Position numbers and translations under genes: made by a program | The notes under the pieces: model-generated | What the model saw: the letters and a program-made list of their open reading frames with translations, nothing else | Told to the model about the DNA's origin: nothing | Databases searched by the model: none | Source: Streptomyces sp. LX-29 | Lineage (GTDB): Bacteria > Actinomycetota > Actinomycetes > Streptomycetales > Streptomycetaceae | Direction: 5' to 3' | DNA length: 64,000 nucleotides | NCBI RefSeq assembly: GCF_029541745.1 | Contig: NZ_CP089746.1 | Location: 372,001-436,000 of the forward strand | Shown: positions 46,091 to 55,025 of the stretch, piece by piece | How the letters are laid out: the number at the start of each line of letters is the position of its first letter | Position numbering within the stretch: position 1 is the first letter of the stretch

Positions 46091-46420
46091 TCGGGCGGCC
46101 GGCAAGGATGTCGTGATGCCAGCGCGACGGACCAGCAACGGCCGCCCTTCTTACGCCTCACTGGCGCTCCGTCCGCTGGGGCCATCCCGAGACGGGATGG
46201 CCCCAGCAGCGGCCTGGTGTGCGGCGCAACCGGTCAGCCTGGGGTTGTCCTAACGGAGGCTGGCGGACGTGTGGGACGACAACGCCTTCCCCTTCGTCCT
46301 GGCGGTCACCGCCCATACGGGTCGGAGGCGCACGCGGCGGGCGAGCGCCGCGCTGATCTTGTCGGCGGAGGACGGCTAGCACATGCCCAGGCGGCCCGCG
46401 GCGTGGACGGGGAGGTGTCC
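46091..46420. other. Non-coding region between convergent operon end and SDR gene
   Basis: It holds the strong hairpin at 46175-46207. The remaining 210 bp show no gene I can support, though short frames such as RTRRASAALILSAEDG end here and could be remnants of a lost gene. Confidence 0.35.
46175..46207. terminator. 15-bp hairpin terminator
   Basis: Perfect 15-bp arms (46175-46189 and 46193-46207) with a 3-nt AGA loop. It is located between the convergent 331-aa gene and the SDR gene, and so marks the end of the defence operon. Confidence 0.8.
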
Positions 46421-47188
46421 TCAGTCCACCGGGCCGCCGGCGACGTAGAGGACCTGGCCCGAGACGAATCCCGCCTCGGGGCTGATGAGGAAGGACGCGG
46501 CGTGGGCGATGTCCTCCGGCTGACCCACCCGGCCGACCGGGATGGACCGCTCCGCCCTGCGCCGGAACTCCTCGAAGTCGAGCCCGAGGCGCCGGGCCGA
46601 GGCCCTCGTCATGTCGCTCACGACGAATCCCGGTGCGATGGCGTTGGCCGTGACGCCGTGCGGTCCGAGTTGGAGGGCGAGGGACTTGGTGAACCCGATC
46701 AACCCGGCCTTGGTGCTGGCGTAGTCGACACGGTCGGCGTCGCTGACCGCCGAGATGCTCGACATGGTGACGATCCGTCCCCAGCCCGCCGCCGTCATAT
46801 GCGGCGCGACCGCCCTCGTCACCAGGAACGGGCCGCTCAGGTTGACGCCCAGGACCGTCTTCCACTGCTGCGTGGACATCTCCACGAGGGGGGCGCGAGG
46901 GCCGATGCCGGCGTTGTTGACCAGCACCGTCGGCGGCCCCAGGGCCTCGGCGACCCGGGCGACGGCGGCGTTCACCGCCGTCTCGTCGGCGACGTCGGCG
47001 GCGACCGCGAGGGCCGAGCCGCCGGCGCCCGTGATGGCCGCCACGGTCGAGGCGCAGTCGGCCTCGTCCAGGTCGAGCACGCCGACGGCCAGGCCGTCCC
47101 GCGCGAGCCGTAGGGCCACCGCGGCGCCGATGCCGCGGGCCGCGCCGGTGACGATCGCCGTGCGGCGAGAGGGAGTCGTGTGTGTCAT
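46421..47188 (-). CDS. Short-chain dehydrogenase/reductase (FabG-like)
   Basis: A 255-aa classical SDR. The cofactor motif is TGAARGIG (about 13-20). Asp in VLDLDEAD suggests NAD(H). NNAG is present, with the catalytic Ser in SSISAVS and YxxxK as YASTK. The C-terminal SGQVLYVAGG is typical of 3-oxoacyl-ACP reductase-like members. The start ATG 47188 is chosen by homology to SDR lengths. A longer frame exists. It is divergent from the broken regulator 56 bp away, which probably once controlled it. Confidence 0.88.
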   Translation of the reverse strand: MTHTTPSRRTAIVTGAARGIGAAVALRLARDGLAVGVLDLDEADCASTVAAITGAGGSALAVAADVADETAVNAAVARVAEALGPPTVLVNNAGIGPRAPLVEMSTQQWKTVLGVNLSGPFLVTRAVAPHMTAAGWGRIVTMSSISAVSDADRVDYASTKAGLIGFTKSLALQLGPHGVTANAIAPGFVVSDMTRASARRLGLDFEEFRRRAERSIPVGRVGQPEDIAHAASFLISPEAGFVSGQVLYVAGGPVD

Positions 47189-47244
47189 GGGTCGCAGTCC
47201 ACGGCATCGAGCTCCCGCCGCCAACCGATGTAGCGTACGGCTTA

Positions 47245-48250
47245 ATGATCAGCTTTGTGCTGGGCGTCGAGGACCTCGCGGACACACGGTTCGCCGTCTC
47301 ACCGCTGTGCGACACCCTGCTCAGTCTGCGGGTGTTGCGGGAGCCGGGGCTGTCCCCCCTGCACCTGCTCTGGCACCGGTCCGTACTCGGCACGCTCGAC
47401 ACGCTCGACACCGGTCTGCTGATGTCGTTGGTCGCCCGGCGGCGCACCCTTCCCGACTTCCTGACCCCGCGGCCCGCGGACTTCGCCCCCCCGCTTCGCG
47501 GAAGAACTGGCTGTGGCCCGCCGGACGTCACCCGACCGGGTCCGGCATGACCTGCTGCTCACGCACGCGCCCGACCCGCCCCCGGCCGCCCTGCGCGACG
47601 CCACCGCCGACGACACCTCCGTCATCCGGCTCCGCGACGCCATCTGCGCGGCGCTGGAGCGCTACTGGGCGATCGCCATCGAGCCGTGGTGGCCGCGGAT
47701 GCGGCTCGTTCTGGAAGCCGACATGACCTACCGCGCGCGGCGACTCGCCGTGGGCGGCGCCCGCCTGCTCCGCCGACATGCATCCCAACCTGCGCTGGCA
47801 CGACGGTGTGTTGCGCATCGACAAGATGATCAGCAACCATCGCGTCGCGGCCTCCGGTCGCGGGCTGTTGCTGGTGCCGTCCGTGTTCGCGCACAAGCCC
47901 GCACCACCCCTCAGTCCGGAGGAGCCGCCGAGCCTGGTGTACCCCAGCCGGGGAGTGGCCACCCTGTGGAGCGCGGAGCCGGCCGTGGACACCACCGCCC
48001 TGGCGTCGCTGGTCGGCGCCCCCGGGCGAGGCTGCTGGCCCTGCTGGAAGAGCCGCTGCCGACAGTGGAGTTGGCCAGGCGCGTCGGGGTCACCCCGAGC
48101 GCCGTCTCCCAGCACCTACGCGTGCTGTACGCCACGGGACTGGTCACCCGGGCCCGCGACGGACGGCAGGTGCTGTACCGGCGCAGCGCTCTCGGCGACC
48201 AGCTGACGACCGGCGGCGGCGCCGTCCCCACGCCCTCCGCCGACGCCTGA
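47245..48250 (+). pseudogene. ArsR/DUF5937-type regulator broken by three frameshifts
   Basis: Translating across frames gives a continuous DUF5937-type regulator. It runs from MISFVLGVEDLADTRFAVSP to PDFLTPRP, then EELAVARRTSPDRVRHDLL to EADMTYRARRLAVGGARLL, then ADMHPNLRWHDG to LVYPSRGVATLW, then RLLALLEEPLPTVELARRVG to VTRARDGRQVLYRR (winged helix). The frame shifts at about 47486-47502 (+1), about 47771 (+1, CTCCGCC) and about 48026 (-1, CGCCCCCGGG). All sit in G/C homopolymers. This could be real decay or sequencing error. It is divergent from the SDR gene. Confidence 0.75.
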
Positions 48251-48323
48251 CCAGCCGCGACACCCCGCGACGCGCCTGGCGTGAACTGATCGAACGGCCC
48301 CCAGGGCCTGTTGTACTGCGCCC

Positions 48324-48755
48324 ATGACAGCGGAGAAGCAGTGCACGGTGGTCCGTACCGGGCAGTACGAGGGCGTCCAGGGCGGCATGTTCGGAGTGGG
48401 CGTCAGCGCCCAGTCGGCCGGGGCGGAGCGGTTGTGCCTCCACCGACTGGTGATGCCCGCCGGCACTCGGGGCCGCCCGCATCTGCACGAGGGTCACGAG
48501 TCGGCCATCTTCATCCAGTCCGGGGAGGTCGAGGTGTGGCACGGGGAGGGCCTGACCGAGCACATGGTGCTACGCGCGGGCGACTACCTCCACATCCCCG
48601 CGGACACCCCCCACATGCCGGTCAACAACGGCACCGAGGAGATGGTGTGCCTGGTGGCCCGCACGGACCCGAACGAGCAGGAGGGGGTCCGACTGCTGGA
48701 GCTGCCGGCCTGGTTGGAGGCCCGGCTCGGTCCGCTGCTCGTCGGCGCCGGCTGA
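48324..48755 (+). CDS. Cupin-domain protein
   Basis: A 143-aa single-cupin protein. Metal-binding motif 1 is GRPHLHEGHESAIFIQSGEVE (His residues at about 53, 55, 58) and motif 2 is GDYLHIPADTPHMPVN. It is probably a small metal-binding sugar isomerase or dioxygenase-like enzyme, or a ligand-binding protein. The role is unknown. It starts at ATG 48324 and is convergent with the lasso B2 gene. Confidence 0.85.
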   Translation: MTAEKQCTVVRTGQYEGVQGGMFGVGVSAQSAGAERLCLHRLVMPAGTRGRPHLHEGHESAIFIQSGEVEVWHGEGLTEHMVLRAGDYLHIPADTPHMPVNNGTEEMVCLVARTDPNEQEGVRLLELPAWLEARLGPLLVGAG

Positions 48756-48802
48756 GCCCGTCGACGGCCGCCCGTCGTGGGCTGCCGCCGCCCGGTCGAG
48801 GG

Positions 48803-48837
48803 TTACCCACGACCGGTCCAGGCTTACCCACGACCGG
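48803..48837. repeat. Direct repeat TTACCCACGACCGG between convergent genes
   Basis: Identical 14-mers lie at 48803-48816 and 48824-48837 (21-bp period). With the flanking GGTCG they form small hairpins (CGGTCG...CGACCG), so the pair may act as a weak terminator for the cupin or lasso operon. Confidence 0.5.
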
Positions 48838-48850
48838 GTCGGGCCGCGGG

Positions 48851-49567
48851 TCAGGCCGGCGGCACGCTGAGCATGACGTGGTAGCCGCCGGTGTCCTCGG
48901 GCTCGCCGACCGGGCGTCCCTCGGCTTCCACCCAGGCGTGGGCGCCGAACGGGGCGGTGCGCACGCCGGTGCACCAGGTGGGCCAGGAGCCGCGCATGCG
49001 GCACAGCAGGGCGGTGGCCAGGGAGCGTTGCAGACAGAACCGGCCGGAGCACAGGGTGCTGGCCGTGGTGACGTCCTGCCGTGCCCGGAGTGTCCGCGCG
49101 TGGTCGGCGGGGACGGCCCCGCGACGCACCACCCTGAGCACGGCGATGATCCGCCGGGGCGGGAGCCGTGCCAGCAGCCGCGCGATCGCCACGGCGATGT
49201 GGGCGACGAACCGGCGCGACAGGGGCAGGCGGGCCCTCCGGGCGTCGCGTGCCGCGGGGAGGCCGGTGTCACGCCCCAGCGCCGCTGGGAGACCGGCATT
49301 ACGCCCTGGCGGGAGACCGGCGTCATGCTCCGGCGACAGGCCGGTGTCGCGCCCCGGCGGGAGACCGGTTTCGCGACACGGCGAGAGGTCGGCGTCGCGC
49401 TCCTGCGACAGGCCGACGTCACGCCCCAGCGGGATACCAGCGTCACGACTCGGCGAGAGGCCGGCGTCACTCCCCGGCGGCAGGCCGGTATCGCGGGATC
49501 GGTCGGCGTCGCCCGTTCGGCTCCCGTCGGCGGCGCGGCCGGCGTCCCGGGCTCGGTCGCGGCTCAC
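48851..49567 (-). CDS. Lasso peptide leader protease B2 with octapeptide-repeat extension
   Basis: The protein has 238 aa, against about 140-150 for typical B2 proteins. Residues about 110-238 are the transglutaminase-like leader peptidase: catalytic Cys178 in FCLQRSLATALLC, His210 in AHAWVEAEGRPVGE and the signature WPTWCTGVRT. It removes the leader before macrolactam closure. Residues about 20-105 consist of about ten copies of an 8-residue unit (consensus RDTGLPPG) not known to me in other B2 proteins. The GTG start overlaps the B1 stop by 4 nt, which supports translation through the repeats. Confidence 0.85.
   Translation of the reverse strand: MSRDRARDAGRAADGSRTGDADRSRDTGLPPGSDAGLSPSRDAGIPLGRDVGLSQERDADLSPCRETGLPPGRDTGLSPEHDAGLPPGRNAGLPAALGRDTGLPAARDARRARLPLSRRFVAHIAVAIARLLARLPPRRIIAVLRVVRRGAVPADHARTLRARQDVTTASTLCSGRFCLQRSLATALLCRMRGSWPTWCTGVRTAPFGAHAWVEAEGRPVGEPEDTGGYHVMLSVPPA
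49252..49507 (-). repeat. About ten 24-bp tandem repeats inside the lasso B2 gene
   Basis: Plus-strand consensus GGCGTCRCGCCCCGGCGGGA plus four bases. Unit lengths are 24 bp, with one 30-bp and one 18-bp unit, so every unit keeps the frame. Units diverge at several positions each, yet none introduces a stop. Confidence 0.8.
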
Positions 49568-49818
49568 GGCGTCACCAACCGGGCCTTGGTCAACTGGTCC
49601 ACCAGGGCCGCGACATCGGCGGCGGCGCGTTCCCGGCCGACCGGGCGTGCCTCGACGAGCCGGTCGACGATCTGCTCGGCGGTGGCGCCGTCGATGAGCG
49701 CCTGGACGACGGCCGCGCCGGTGGCGTTCAACCTCCAGTACTTCCCTGAGCGTTGGTCCAGGAGCACCGCGCCGTCCTCGGTCGGGGTGTGGGACACGTC
49801 AGCGCGCAGTCGGCTCAA
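49564..49818 (-). CDS. Lasso peptide B1 protein (PqqD-like RRE)
   Basis: An 84-aa winged-helix RiPP recognition element: DGAVLLDQRSGKYWRLNATGAAVVQALIDG, then VDRLVEARPV and VAALVDQLTKARLV. It binds the YxxPxL motif of the precursor leader and delivers it to the B2 protease. The start is TTG 49818, with AGGAG 7 nt upstream, inside the end of the cyclase gene (20-nt overlap). The end overlaps B2 by 4 nt. Confidence 0.85.
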   Translation of the reverse strand: MSRLRADVSHTPTEDGAVLLDQRSGKYWRLNATGAAVVQALIDGATAEQIVDRLVEARPVGRERAAADVAALVDQLTKARLVTP

Positions 49819-51664
49819 CGGAATGCTCCTCGCGATGTGAAGGGTCCAGGTAGGCGGGGGTGGGGTGCGCGGCCAGGTCGCGCAGCCACGCCTCGGCGCA
49901 CAGGGTGCTGTCCACGTCGGCGCCGTTGCCTTCGAGGAGTCCGGGGCTGTGCAGGAGGCGGCGCAGCCGGTCCGGGTCCACGACGCCCGCCGCGACCAGC
50001 CGGGAGTCGTCCGCCCAGCGGGCGAGGTCACGCCGGTGCACCCGCAGGCCGTGGTGCCATTCCTCGTTGCAGTGGTCCTTGGTGGTACGGCGCAGCAGCC
50101 GCTCCGGCACCAGACCGTCCAGCGCCACGCCCAGCAGCCGCTTGTACGACCAGGGGTCGCGGGCCTGGTGCGGCTGGACGGAGAGGCAGGCGGCCACCAC
50201 GGCGTCGTCACAGAACGGGCTCTCCACCGGGAGCCCGACGGCCGCGGTGCCGTCCTGGAGCAGCCGGGCGATCCGCCCCGCCTCCTGCGCCTGGTAGGCC
50301 CAGGCGTGCCGGCCGCGGTCGCCGGCCAGCGGGCGGGCCCGCGCGGACGCGGACCTCAGCAGCCCGGCCACGGAGTCCACGGCCTGCTCGCTGGCCCAGG
50401 CCGGTAGCCGCGGCAGGATGCCCCACTCCTCCGGCAGGGACCAGTGCTCCGCGGACTGGCGCAGCCGGCCGCCGGCCGCCGCCAGCCAGCGGTCGTACGG
50501 TCGTCCGTCGATCAGCATCCGGGCGGTGGCGCCCAGCGGCCAGCGGTTCCCGGCCCGGTAGCCGGCCACATGGCGCAGCGCCAGCCACGGCCGGCGGCGC
50601 AGCAGGGCGTGGACGTACGGGGTGGGGGGCTCCAGGACGTGGTCACCTCCGTGCCCGCTGAGGCGCAGGTGCCGCGCCCCGTGGTCCCGTAACGCCTCGG
50701 TGAGGCGGTGCTGCTGCGCCCGCTCGCAGAGGCCGGCCCAGGGTTCGTCCGCGGCGTCCCGGCGCTCCCGCAGACCGCTGAAGTACGGGGGCAGGTCGGC
50801 GGAGGGGAAGACCAGGCTCTCGACCCCGGGCAACCGCTCGGCGGCGTATCGGGCGTAGTCCACGTCCTGGTTCCCGGGTCCGGACCACGCGAGGGTGACG
50901 GTGACGAGTCGGGCGCCGGCCTCCGCGGCCAGGAAGCACAGCGCGGAGGAGTCGAGTCCGCCGGAGAGGTCGGCACCGATCATCTGCCCGGGGCGGACCC
51001 GCGCCCGGACGGCGTCCCTCAGGGCCGCTCGAAGCGCCACGGCGCCGTGGCTCAGTGGGAGCTCGGCCGGCGGCGGCCGCCACCAGGTGGCCGTGCGGCC
51101 GCCGTCACGCTCCAGGTGCAGCGCGTCGCCGGGTGCGAGGGCGCGCACCCCGCGCCACATCGCGCCGCCGGACAGCGGGTGCGGCAGGCAGGGGACGGCG
51201 AGCCGGGCGGCGAGCTGGGCGGTGTCCACCTCGGCTCCGCTGAGCCAGGCGAGGGTGCGCGCCCGGTCGGCGGCGAGCGGCACGCCGTCGACGGTGGCCC
51301 AGAAGATCCGTCGGGTTCCGGTGGCGGTGCCTCTGAGGTATGCGGCGCCGTCGAGCGAGGCGATCACGTGGAAGCTGCCGGGAACGTCCCGAACGGCGGA
51401 TTCGACGTCCGCGGCCGTGCGGGCCGCCTTCACCCGCGCGTCGAGCTCCGGGGCGGTGAGCGCGGTGGTGCCGGCGACGGCCACCCGGGTTCGGCCGGCG
51501 GAGCCGAGGACCATCCGCTCGTCGGGCCAGCAGCCCGACAGCCAGGGCCGCCCGGAAGGGTGGAGCAGCGTGCGGCAGGCGTGCCGGCGCAGCCGGGTCA
51601 GCAGGTCGGCCGGCGCGTCCCGGTCGGGGAGCACCACGAACCAGGGTCTCACTGTGTCGTCCAT
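49799..51664 (-). CDS. Lasso peptide macrolactam synthetase (C protein, Asn-synthase-like)
   Basis: A 621-aa asparagine synthetase homologue. The PP-loop SGGLDSS (234-240) activates the ring carboxylate as an acyl-AMP. The N-terminal domain lacks the Cys2 of true glutaminases, as in lasso cyclases. HLRLSGHGGDHVLEP and ESPFCDDAVV are also present. The start ATG 51664 has GGGGAG 8 nt upstream. It is separated from the precursor gene by a strong hairpin and coupled to B1 downstream. Confidence 0.9.
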   Translation of the reverse strand: MDDTVRPWFVVLPDRDAPADLLTRLRRHACRTLLHPSGRPWLSGCWPDERMVLGSAGRTRVAVAGTTALTAPELDARVKAARTAADVESAVRDVPGSFHVIASLDGAAYLRGTATGTRRIFWATVDGVPLAADRARTLAWLSGAEVDTAQLAARLAVPCLPHPLSGGAMWRGVRALAPGDALHLERDGGRTATWWRPPPAELPLSHGAVALRAALRDAVRARVRPGQMIGADLSGGLDSSALCFLAAEAGARLVTVTLAWSGPGNQDVDYARYAAERLPGVESLVFPSADLPPYFSGLRERRDAADEPWAGLCERAQQHRLTEALRDHGARHLRLSGHGGDHVLEPPTPYVHALLRRRPWLALRHVAGYRAGNRWPLGATARMLIDGRPYDRWLAAAGGRLRQSAEHWSLPEEWGILPRLPAWASEQAVDSVAGLLRSASARARPLAGDRGRHAWAYQAQEAGRIARLLQDGTAAVGLPVESPFCDDAVVAACLSVQPHQARDPWSYKRLLGVALDGLVPERLLRRTTKDHCNEEWHHGLRVHRRDLARWADDSRLVAAGVVDPDRLRRLLHSPGLLEGNGADVDSTLCAEAWLRDLAAHPTPAYLDPSHREEHSVEPTAR

Positions 51665-51851
51665 GAAGCCGTCTCCCCTCGGCACCTGTGCTGCGTCCGG
51701 CCCCGCCGCTGCCGGCGATGGCCGCTTCGCCCCCCCCCCCGCTGCCACGGCCGCGCCACCCCGGCGGCCGGCACCCGCGCGGTGGGCCTACGGCGATCGC
51801 GCGCGGCGGGTGTGCGGTGGGTGTGCGGGACCCGCTCTCCGCGACGGCGGA

Positions 51852-51899
51852 GCGCCGGCCCGCGCCCGGGTCAACGAGACGAAGGGCGCGGGCCGGCGC
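51852..51899 (-). terminator. Stable hairpin between lasso precursor and cyclase genes
   Basis: A perfect 16-bp stem (51852-51867 with 51884-51899) and 16-nt loop starts 7 bp after the precursor stop. In this position it could partly terminate transcription or protect the precursor mRNA, raising the ratio of precursor to enzymes. Confidence 0.75.
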
Positions 51900-51905
51900 C
51901 GCCGG

Positions 51906-52064
51906 TCAGCTGGACGACCAGCGGTTCCAGAAGAGGCTGTAGAGCTCGCGGTCGCGGCCGCTCCAGCCCTGGGTCACCGCGGCGAAGTCACCCGCCTCGA
52001 CCAGGAGCGGGGGTTCGTACAGGTCGTCGACCTCGATGCCTAACGTCTCACTCGGTGTGCGCAT
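51906..52064 (-). CDS. Lasso peptide precursor (A peptide)
   Basis: A 52-aa precursor. The leader (1-32) contains the B1-recognition motif YxxPxL as YEPPLL (16-21) and the conserved Thr at -2 (T31 before Q32). The predicted core is GWSGRDRELYSLFWNRWSSS. Gly1 and Glu8 would form an 8-residue macrolactam, with bulky tail residues (Tyr10, Phe13, Trp14, Arg16, Trp17) available as plugs. No cysteine is present, so it is a class II lasso. ATG 52064 has an excellent GGAGG 6-8 nt upstream. The core does not match any named lasso peptide I can recall. Confidence 0.88.
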   Translation of the reverse strand: MRTPSETLGIEVDDLYEPPLLVEAGDFAAVTQGWSGRDRELYSLFWNRWSSS

Positions 52065-52489
52065 GTGGTCACCTCCGAAAGATTCAGGCGGCAATTCCGC
52101 CTAAGCGTGGGCCAATTGAGTCACGCGGAATGACACACTTTAGCGATGCATCGTTTTAAACCACCCGAAAGGGTGATAGCGAAGCACTCGCCAGGCGCAT
52201 TGGCTCAATTCATCGATTCGGGCGCGTTCACCGACCCCCCGGGAACCCGGGAACCCGGGACCTCGGGGACCTTCGCGGCCCCCGCTCGGTGGCCACGGCA
52301 CCGCGGGGCGGCTGCCACAAGGGACGCGTCCTCGGTGGCGGCGACGAACACGTTCCGCGTATGTAGAAGGGCATGCGGAAGGGCATGCGGAAGGGCGCCC
52401 GCCGCGGCCGTGTCGGCCGGGCGGGCGCCCTCCTCTGCTTCTTCGATTATCCGGCCTCAGTCAGGCGAGTGCGGCCGGCGGGGAGACCG
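52065..52489. other. Lasso promoter region and permease 3' region
   Basis: 52065-52220 is unusually AT-rich. It has a 10-bp palindrome CGATGCATCG at 52144-52153 and dyads ATTCCGC/GCGGAAT (about 52094, 52134). It probably contains the lasso promoter. A 12-bp tandem repeat GAAGGGCATGCG lies at 52366-52389, next to the terminator at 52393-52430. There is no gene. Confidence 0.45.
52393..52430 (-). terminator. Terminator of the permease gene
   Basis: Arms 52393-52403 and 52420-52430 form a perfect 11-bp stem, with a further CGGCC/GGCCG pairing inside. It is 60 bp beyond the permease stop. Confidence 0.7.
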
Positions 52490-53974
52490 TCAGGCCTCGC
52501 TCTTCTCGACGTCGGCACGGGCCGCCGCGGTCTCGCGCTGGAGGCGCGCCACCTTGCCGCGGACCACGAACCAGCCGCCCACCAGCGCCGCGACGATCAG
52601 CGGCAGGCACAGCACCGTGGTGCGGCCCGGGCCCTCGTCCGCGGCCATCAGGCCGAGCACGCCCGCCAGGAAGACCAGCGTGACGATCTGGGTGTACGGA
52701 GCGAACGGGAGACGGTAGCCGGGGCGGGATACCAGCCCGGCCTCCGAGCGGCGCCAGAACAGCAGCGAGCAGACCATGATCATGCCCCAGGTGCCGATGA
52801 TGCCGATCGCGGCGAAGTTCAGCACGATCTCGAAGGCGTCGGCCGGGACCACGAAGTTCAGGCCCACACCCAGCACGCAGAAGAACGCGGTCAGCAGGAT
52901 GCCGCCGTAGGGCACCTGGCCCTTGTTCATGCGGCCGGTGAACGCCGGGGCGGAGCCGGACATCGCCATCGAGCGCAGGATGCGGCCGGTGGAGTAGAGA
53001 CCGGAGTTCAGGCTGGACAGGGCCGCGGTGAGGACCACCAGGTTCATGACGCCCGCGGCGTACGGGACGCCGATCTTGCCGAGCACCGTCACGAAGGGGC
53101 TCTCGTCGCCGGTGAAGGCGGTGTAGGGCAGCAGCAGCGCCAGCAGGATGACGGAGCCGACGTAGAACAGACCCACACGCCACATGATCGAGTTGACTGC
53201 CTTCGGCATGATCTTCTCGGGGTTCTTGGTCTCGCCCGCGGCGACACCGCACAGCTCGACCGAGGCGTAGGCGAAGACGACACCCTGGATGACCAGCAGC
53301 ATCGGCATCAGACCGGCGGGGAAGATGCCGCCGTTGTCCATGATGTTCGACAGGCCCGGGGTGTGACCGCCGACCTCGTTCTGGCTGACCAGCAGGAAGA
53401 TGCCGATCGCCATGAAGACCACCAGCGCGCCGACCTTGATGATCGCGAACCAGAACTCCATCTCGCCGAAGTACTTCACCGAGATCAGGTTCACGGCCAG
53501 CACGATCGCCAGCGCGATCAGGGCGAGCACCCACTGCGGGATGTCGCTGAACATCGACCAGTAGTGGGTGTAGGTCGCGACGGCGGTGATGTCCGCGATA
53601 CCCGTGGTCGCCCAGTTCAGGAAGTAGAGCCACCCTGCGGTGAATGCGCCCTTCTCCCCCATGAACTCACGCGCATAGGAGACGAAGGCGCCCGAGGACG
53701 GGCGGTAGAGCACGAGCTCACCGAGCGCACGCACCACGAAGAACGCGAAGATGCCGCACACCGCGTACGCGATGAACAGCGACGGACCGGCATTGGCCAG
53801 ACGGCCGCCCGCTCCGAGGAAGAGACCGGTACCGATCGCACCACCGATTGCGATCATGTTGACGTGCCGGGACTTCAGATCCTTGCTGTAGCCCTCATCA
53901 CCGGCGTCCACATGCGAGGACGAGGAGGGGGGAACAGCCACCGGATCGGCCGCAGTGAGGGTGCGGTCACTCAT
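52490..53974 (-). CDS. Amino acid permease of the APC family (AnsP-like)
   Basis: A 494-aa permease with about 12 membrane helices. The opening [24 protein letters not shown] is the hallmark of the AAT/APC group. [20 protein letters not shown] and [21 protein letters not shown] follow. It resembles L-asparagine and related amino acid permeases. The exact substrate is not certain. The start is placed at ATG 53974. An in-frame ATG three codons upstream has AAGG only 2 nt away. It stands alone. Confidence 0.87.
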   Translation of the reverse strand: MSDRTLTAADPVAVPPSSSSHVDAGDEGYSKDLKSRHVNMIAIGGAIGTGLFLGAGGRLANAGPSLFIAYAVCGIFAFFVVRALGELVLYRPSSGAFVSYAREFMGEKGAFTAGWLYFLNWATTGIADITAVATYTHYWSMFSDIPQWVLALIALAIVLAVNLISVKYFGEMEFWFAIIKVGALVVFMAIGIFLLVSQNEVGGHTPGLSNIMDNGGIFPAGLMPMLLVIQGVVFAYASVELCGVAAGETKNPEKIMPKAVNSIMWRVGLFYVGSVILLALLLPYTAFTGDESPFVTVLGKIGVPYAAGVMNLVVLTAALSSLNSGLYSTGRILRSMAMSGSAPAFTGRMNKGQVPYGGILLTAFFCVLGVGLNFVVPADAFEIVLNFAAIGIIGTWGMIMVCSLLFWRRSEAGLVSRPGYRLPFAPYTQIVTLVFLAGVLGLMAADEGPGRTTVLCLPLIVAALVGGWFVVRGKVARLQRETAAARADVEKSEA

Positions 53975-55025
53975 GAAAAACATTGCCTTCGATCAGAGGG
54001 GCAGGACCGGGCCACGCCACCCTCCACCGCCGACGGGCGACATGGAGGGGAAAGAACGGCTCGGCACCCGGGCAGCGGCTGGTGACGGCCAGCGCCCGGA
54101 AAAGCGGGGCCGAAAATAGCACCGGGGCATGATCACCGGAACCGGCACATCCCGAACGGAAACCCGAACGGAAACCGGACCGGCACCCCGGACCATAACG
54201 GACCCTTCCGAAACGATCTGCATCGACAGTGCAGACCGATCGCGGGGAACCACATCAGGAACGGAACACGGGACATCCCTCGCCGCCGCTTCGGGACGTC
54301 ACCGTCTCGGACGGACCGCGAGGGAACAGCACGGAAAGCGTCAGTCCGCTAAGGACCGCCGCCCCCTGCCGGAGTCCACCCGTCCGCCTCGCACACCGCG
54401 AGACGCGAGCGCCCCGCAGCGCACAGCCGCGCCACGGCGCACAGGCGCCCCGGAACACGGCCGGCACTCAGTGGATTCCATGCCGTGCATCGTGAAAGCG
54501 ACGCCGGGACCCCGTCAAGACTTGACAAGCCCACCCGCACCCCACCCGTTCGGCGCCCGACGACACCTCCCGGACAGCCGGAATTAGCGATTCCCTTACG
54601 TGAAAGGGCGACCGGCCGATCGGTCCGCCTGCGCCGTCATGAGCAACAGCCCCCACACCCCTTACGCAAGTGACCAAGGCCACACTTTTTTGATCTTGTT
54701 TTGCCTGCGTAACCAGTTACCCGAGGCAACACATGGCCAATACAGCCGGGCCTCGAGAGGCGCCTTCGAAAGGCCCCGAAACACCAGAACTCATCCCACC
54801 TCCCGCAACCACCGCCACTCCCCCTCAAAGCCGCATCCCACCCCAAGAGGGGGAGCCTCCGGCCCCCTCTACTCCTCGCCCCGTCTCCCACCCACTGCCA
54901 GCCCCCGGGACCCGGCGCCAGACCTCGATGTCAGACCTCGATGTCAGACCCCGCTGAGACGATCGGCGTGACCATGCAATCGCGACCTGTAACCGGATCA
55001 GGCGCGGACCCGGGGGGATGAGGAC
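53975..55025. other. One-kilobase intergenic region, no gene supported
   Basis: Upstream of both the divergent permease and ankyrin genes. No frame has coding character. An inverted repeat TTACGCA (54662-54668) / TGCGTAA (54706-54712) flanks the T-rich tract around 54686-54702, a plausible promoter/operator. A repeated CGAACGGAAACC occurs near 54160. Confidence 0.35.

Noticed and set aside
49252..49507. CRISPR-like or intergenic repeat
   Set aside because: Units are 24 bp, contiguous, in frame and inside a coupled coding sequence.
54129..54587. Possible small gene between permease and ankyrin genes
   Set aside because: Arg/Thr/Pro-rich composition, no ribosome site and no domain; probably non-coding.
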